A DNA stretch of 64,000 nt from assembly GCA_004168015.1 (NCBI GenBank), contig SEYW01000017.1, positions 38,567-102,566 of the forward strand, given 5' to 3'. Below, piece by piece: positions 60,963 through 64,000 of this stretch. This stretch comes from Methylolobus aquaticus. Lineage in GTDB: Bacteria > Pseudomonadota > Gammaproteobacteria > Methylococcales > Methylococcaceae. The notes under the pieces are model-generated. The model was not told the origin of the DNA, searched no databases, and saw only the letters and a list, made by a program, of their open reading frames with translations. Position numbers and translations under genes: made by a program. Positions within the stretch are counted from its first letter, which is position 1; the number at the start of each line of letters is the position of its first letter.

Positions 60963-62342
60963 ATGCTGAACCTGTCGCAGGCCGCCGCCGCCCTGAACTC
61001 CCCATTGCTGGGCGCAGACGCCGCCTTCACCTCGGTGTCGACGGACACGCGCACGATCGAACCCGGCGCCCTGTTCATCGCACTGAGGGGCGAACGGGTG
61101 GACGGACATGACTACCTCGAACTCGCACTGGAAAAGGGTGCCGCGGGCGCGCTGGTGGACCGCGCGGCCAATCTCACCGTCAGTCCGCTGTCGTCCCGGT
61201 TGCCACTGATCGAAGTCCACGACACCCGCGTCGCGCTGGGTCAGTTGGCGCACGACTGGCGTGGCCGGTTCAGCATACCGGTCATCGCCGTGACGGGCTC
61301 CAATGGCAAGACGACGGTGAAGGAAATGATCGCCGCCTGCCTGCGCGCCCACTTCGGGCCCGCCAACGTGCTGGCCACCGCGGGCAACTTCAACAACGAC
61401 ATCGGTCTCCCGCTGACCCTGTTGCGTCTGCACGCCGACCACCGCGTCGCCGTGGTGGAACTCGGCATGAACCATCCCGGCGAAACCGCTCATCTCGCCG
61501 CGCTCGCCGAACCCACCGTGGCGCTGATCAACAACGCCCAGCGTGAACATCAGGAATTCATGAAGGATGTCGCTGCCGTGGCCGAAGAACACGGCGCCGT
61601 GATCGCGGCGCTGCCCGTAGACGGCACGGCCGTCATCAACGCCGACGACGAGCATGCCGCCTACTGGCGCAATCTCGCCGGGCACCGGACGGTGTTGTCT
61701 TTCGGCACCGAACCGAATGCCTCGGTCTCGGCCCAGTACCGGCTCGGCCCGGTATCCAGCGCGGTGGATCTCCTGTCATCGCTCGGCCGCGCCACCTTCG
61801 AACTCCGGGCGGCCGGACTTCACAACGTCCGGAATGCCCTGGCCGCCATTGCGGCCAGCGGGGCCGTCGGCGTCCCCGTCGCGACGGCTGCCAAGGCCCT
61901 CGGCGACTTCGAACCGGTCAAGGGTCGACTGCAGGCCAAACAAGGCCGCAATGGTTCGCTGATCATCGACGACACCTACAACGCTAACCCGGATTCGGTC
62001 AGGACGGCCATCGACGTGCTGGCGAAAAACCGGGCGCTGAAGGTGCTCGTGCTGGGCGACATGGGCGAAGTCGGCGACCAGGGCCCCGCCTTTCATGAAG
62101 AGATCGGGCTTTACGCGCGCGAACACGGTATCGATCGGTTGCTGGGGCTGGGCCCGCTGACCAAGACCGCCGTCGTCGCCTTCGGCCCTGCAGGAAAGCA
62201 CTTCGAGAACGTGGACGACCTCATTTCCGCGGCATCCGAATTGCTGGACACTGCGCCCGCGGTGCTGGTCAAGGGCTCGCGCTTCATGCGCATGGAGCGC
62301 GTCGTGGACGCGCTCCTGCCGTCGGTTCCATCCTCGGACTGA
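60963..62342 (+). CDS. murF: UDP-MurNAc-tripeptide--D-alanyl-D-alanine ligase (MurF)
   Basis: MurF adds D-Ala-D-Ala to the peptidoglycan precursor in the cytoplasm. The 459-residue product has the Mur N-terminal domain (STDTRTIEPGALFIALRGERVDGHDY), the ATP loop GSNGKTTVKE at K116 and a C-terminal domain with DDTYNANPDS and LGDMGEVGD. Length is normal. It lies alone, away from a division/cell-wall cluster, though other copies outside the window cannot be excluded. Confidence 0.93.
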   Translation: MLNLSQAAAALNSPLLGADAAFTSVSTDTRTIEPGALFIALRGERVDGHDYLELALEKGAAGALVDRAANLTVSPLSSRLPLIEVHDTRVALGQLAHDWRGRFSIPVIAVTGSNGKTTVKEMIAACLRAHFGPANVLATAGNFNNDIGLPLTLLRLHADHRVAVVELGMNHPGETAHLAALAEPTVALINNAQREHQEFMKDVAAVAEEHGAVIAALPVDGTAVINADDEHAAYWRNLAGHRTVLSFGTEPNASVSAQYRLGPVSSAVDLLSSLGRATFELRAAGLHNVRNALAAIAASGAVGVPVATAAKALGDFEPVKGRLQAKQGRNGSLIIDDTYNANPDSVRTAIDVLAKNRALKVLVLGDMGEVGDQGPAFHEEIGLYAREHGIDRLLGLGPLTKTAVVAFGPAGKHFENVDDLISAASELLDTAPAVLVKGSRFMRMERVVDALLPSVPSSD

Positions 62343-62343
62343 T

Positions 62344-62358
62344 CCGGCTATCAGCCGG
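62344..62358. terminator. Short hairpin after murF
   Basis: CCGGCT, ATC, AGCCGG directly follows the murF stop. No U-run is present, so only a possible terminator. Confidence 0.3.
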
Positions 62359-62531
62359 GCGACTCGTGCAAGGGATGGGATTGCGGCGATGGATGCGGGG
62401 CTGCGGCCCCGACAGCACGGCGTGAAGCAGCCACCGGCCTGGGTCACATTGCCTACCACCCGGCGGCAAGAGCCCCTCCGGCAAACGTGCCAACAAACCA
62501 TAAGGCCAACCCGGTTAACGCCTGCGTATTC

Positions 62532-62801
62532 ATGCCTTGTTTCCATCGAGCCGCCGGTGCTGTATCGGCACAGACCGCGGTGACATCCCGAGCCTGGGGT
62601 AGCTCCCTCCCCTTCGTCGCCCCTGGTAGGCAACGCCGGATTGCCGGATTGCTGGCCGCCATGATCGGCGGCTGCAGCACGGACACCCCGCGCAACACTG
62701 TCGCCTTGAGCGCGCACTATCAGCCGCAATCGTTCATCATCTCGATCGACAGACCGGCGGAGAGGGCATTGTTGCACCAACCCAGCCGTCCCGCGGGCCC
62801 G
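62532..62801 (+). pseudogene. Lipoprotein-like reading frame disrupted by the IS5 element
   Basis: A plus-strand frame encodes IAGLLAAMIGGCSTDTPRN, which looks like a lipobox (Ala-x-Ile-Gly-Gly-Cys), followed by polar sequence. It runs into the left end of the IS, which adds the stop. If the IS and one CTAG copy are removed, the frame continues in the flank (GTASSHS) past the end of the window. The start is unclear; the ATG at 62532 gives a long leader. No other gene is seen in the interval from 62359. Confidence 0.35.
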
Positions 62802-62805
62802 CTAG

Positions 62806-63975
62806 GGAACCTCTGAACAATTCCGAGTTGACGCGCAAAAGCACGTCCCGCAGGGAATCAGGCTTTGAAAATGGGCACTGGTAGGCGAAATTCCGTGCTC
62901 ACCGGGGCGATTTCCGTCCGGATTCGCCCGTTGGGGCGGATTCCGGGCGCACCTCGCCCGTCAGGTCATCAAGGCATGCCTCTTGAGATAAAGGTTGGTC
63001 AACCCGATCAGCGTAAACACCTGGGCGGCGTTCTTGGCCAGGCCGCGGTAACGCGTCTTGGTGTAGCCGAACTGCCGCTTCATCACGCGGAACAGGTGTT
63101 CGACGCGGGACCGTATCGACGACATCTTCCGGTTGCGGCGCTTCTGCGCCGACCCCAGGCGGCGTTTCGGACGGGCCTTCAGGGCCACGCCCCAGACCAC
63201 ACCCGCTTGCCGCGCGGCCCGCTTGTAGGTGTCATTGACGTAGCCCGCATCGCCGATGACGATCCGGTCGTCCTCCCGCAGCAAGTTCGGCAACTGGCCG
63301 ATATCCGAGGCATTGGCCGGCGTGACCGAGACCGTGTGCGCCACTCCGGTGTGAACATCCGCACCCACGTGCACCTTCATGCCGAAGTACCACTGATTCC
63401 CCTTCTTGGTCTGGTGCATCTCCGGGTCGCGTGCTTTCGCTTTGTTCTTCGTCGACGGCGCGGCATGAATGATCGTCGCATCCACCATCGTACCGCCCTT
63501 GAGCAGCAATCCTCGCGCCTCCAGCACGTCGTTGATCGTATTCATCAACTGCGCGGTCAGTGCATGCCGCTCCAACAGGCGGCGGAACTTGAGGATCGTG
63601 GTTTCATCGGGCAACGCATCGTCGGCCAACTCGAGACCCGCGAAGCGTCGCATCGATTCGATCTCGTACAGGGCATCTTCGAGACCGGGATCGGACAGCG
63701 CGTACCATTGCTGCAGGAAATACAGCCTCAGCATCGTCGCCAACGGGAATGGCTGACGACCGCGCCGCCCGGCTGTCGGGTAGTGCGGTTCGATCACCGC
63801 CAGCAATTCCGACCAGGGCACCGCCTGCTCCATCTCGGACAGGAACTTCTCCCGCCGAGTCTGCTTCTTCTTCTGGTCATAGGCCAGCGAGGCGAAGGTA
63901 GTCTGTTTCATCCGGTCACCGCATTCACGCGTTGTGTTGGCGATAGCTTACCAGCGCCATTTGTTCAGAGGTTCC
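62806..63975 (-). mobile_element. IS5-family insertion sequence, complete
   Basis: A 1170-bp element is bounded by perfect 15-bp inverted repeats: GGAACCTCTGAACAA at 62806-62820 and its complement at 63961-63975. Both sides carry CTAG (62802-62805 and 63976-63979), a 4-bp target duplication that fits the YTAR target of IS5-type elements. It contains one intact transposase gene. Confidence 0.93.
62961..63911 (-). CDS. IS5-family DDE transposase
   Basis: The 316-residue product is full length. It has an N-terminal IS5 domain (FPLATMLRLYFLQQWYALSDPGLEDALY) and the catalytic triad D144 (TMVDATI), D221 (IGDAGYV) and E271 (RVEHLFRVMKRQFGY). The reading frame is intact, so the element may be mobile. 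Confidence 0.95.
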   Translation of the reverse strand: MKQTTFASLAYDQKKKQTRREKFLSEMEQAVPWSELLAVIEPHYPTAGRRGRQPFPLATMLRLYFLQQWYALSDPGLEDALYEIESMRRFAGLELADDALPDETTILKFRRLLERHALTAQLMNTINDVLEARGLLLKGGTMVDATIIHAAPSTKNKAKARDPEMHQTKKGNQWYFGMKVHVGADVHTGVAHTVSVTPANASDIGQLPNLLREDDRIVIGDAGYVNDTYKRAARQAGVVWGVALKARPKRRLGSAQKRRNRKMSSIRSRVEHLFRVMKRQFGYTKTRYRGLAKNAAQVFTLIGLTNLYLKRHALMT

Positions 63976-64000
63976 CTAGGGAACGGCCTCGAGCCACTCG

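Noticed and set aside
62453..62533. 26-residue hydrophobic minus-strand peptide
   Set aside because: Too short and with only a poor ribosome site; hydrophobic composition alone is not enough.

Overview
The window is GC-rich, densely coded chromosomal DNA. Its gene set (SUF operon with a SufU-type scaffold, class II LysRS, frameshifted prfB, Wzy-type exopolysaccharide genes, and a DabA/DabB inorganic-carbon transporter) suggests a proteobacterium, most likely a gammaproteobacterial autotroph or one-carbon user of the Chromatiales, Thiotrichales or methanotroph kind. This placement is inferred from gene content only. No rRNA, tRNA or CRISPR array was recognised.

Layout. 37-4722: a polytopic membrane protein, a methyltransferase and an L,D-transpeptidase. 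4823-10982: an Rrf2 regulator with a palindromic operator, then sufB-C-D-S-U and a Rieske ferredoxin in one operon. 11080-11526: an SH3-domain protein. 11776-27362: a large exopolysaccharide (EPS) cluster with phosphoglycosyl-transferase-like proteins, many glycosyltransferases, methyl- and acetyltransferases, a Wzx-like flippase and a Wzy/WaaL-like polymerase or ligase. 27572-29527: a glycosidase-like lipoprotein. 29487-42618 (minus strand) is a second EPS block that mixes secretion genes (Wza, Wzc-like) with signalling genes: an H-NOX nitric-oxide sensor, a hybrid histidine kinase carrying the matching HNOBA domain, a STAS anti-anti-sigma-like protein, a receiver-PP2C phosphatase and an RsbW-like kinase. 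Divergently, 42837-44464 encodes a GT25 enzyme and a receiver-HATPase protein.

44750-52290: a 1175-residue protein that I read as a pyrophosphate-dependent PEP carboxykinase, a DUF2024 protein, prfB with its programmed +1 frameshift, lysS and two small proteins. 52407-54248: an outer-membrane barrel protein and a small membrane protein. 54538-60858: a LysR regulator divergent from dabB-dabA, followed by an overlapping HAD phosphatase. 60963-62342: murF. 62806-63975: a complete IS5-family element with CTAG target duplications, apparently sitting in a lipoprotein-like reading frame.

How the parts may work together. The most interesting unit is 29487-44464. It has every component expected for a nitric-oxide-gated phosphorelay feeding a partner switch (kinase, phosphatase, STAS target) inside the EPS secretion operon. 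It resembles the Vibrio syp biofilm logic, but the kinase and phosphatase are split into separate proteins and the H-NOX sensor is in the same operon. The carbon genes (DabAB and the putative PPi-PEPCK) fit an organism that concentrates bicarbonate and makes or uses C4 acids.
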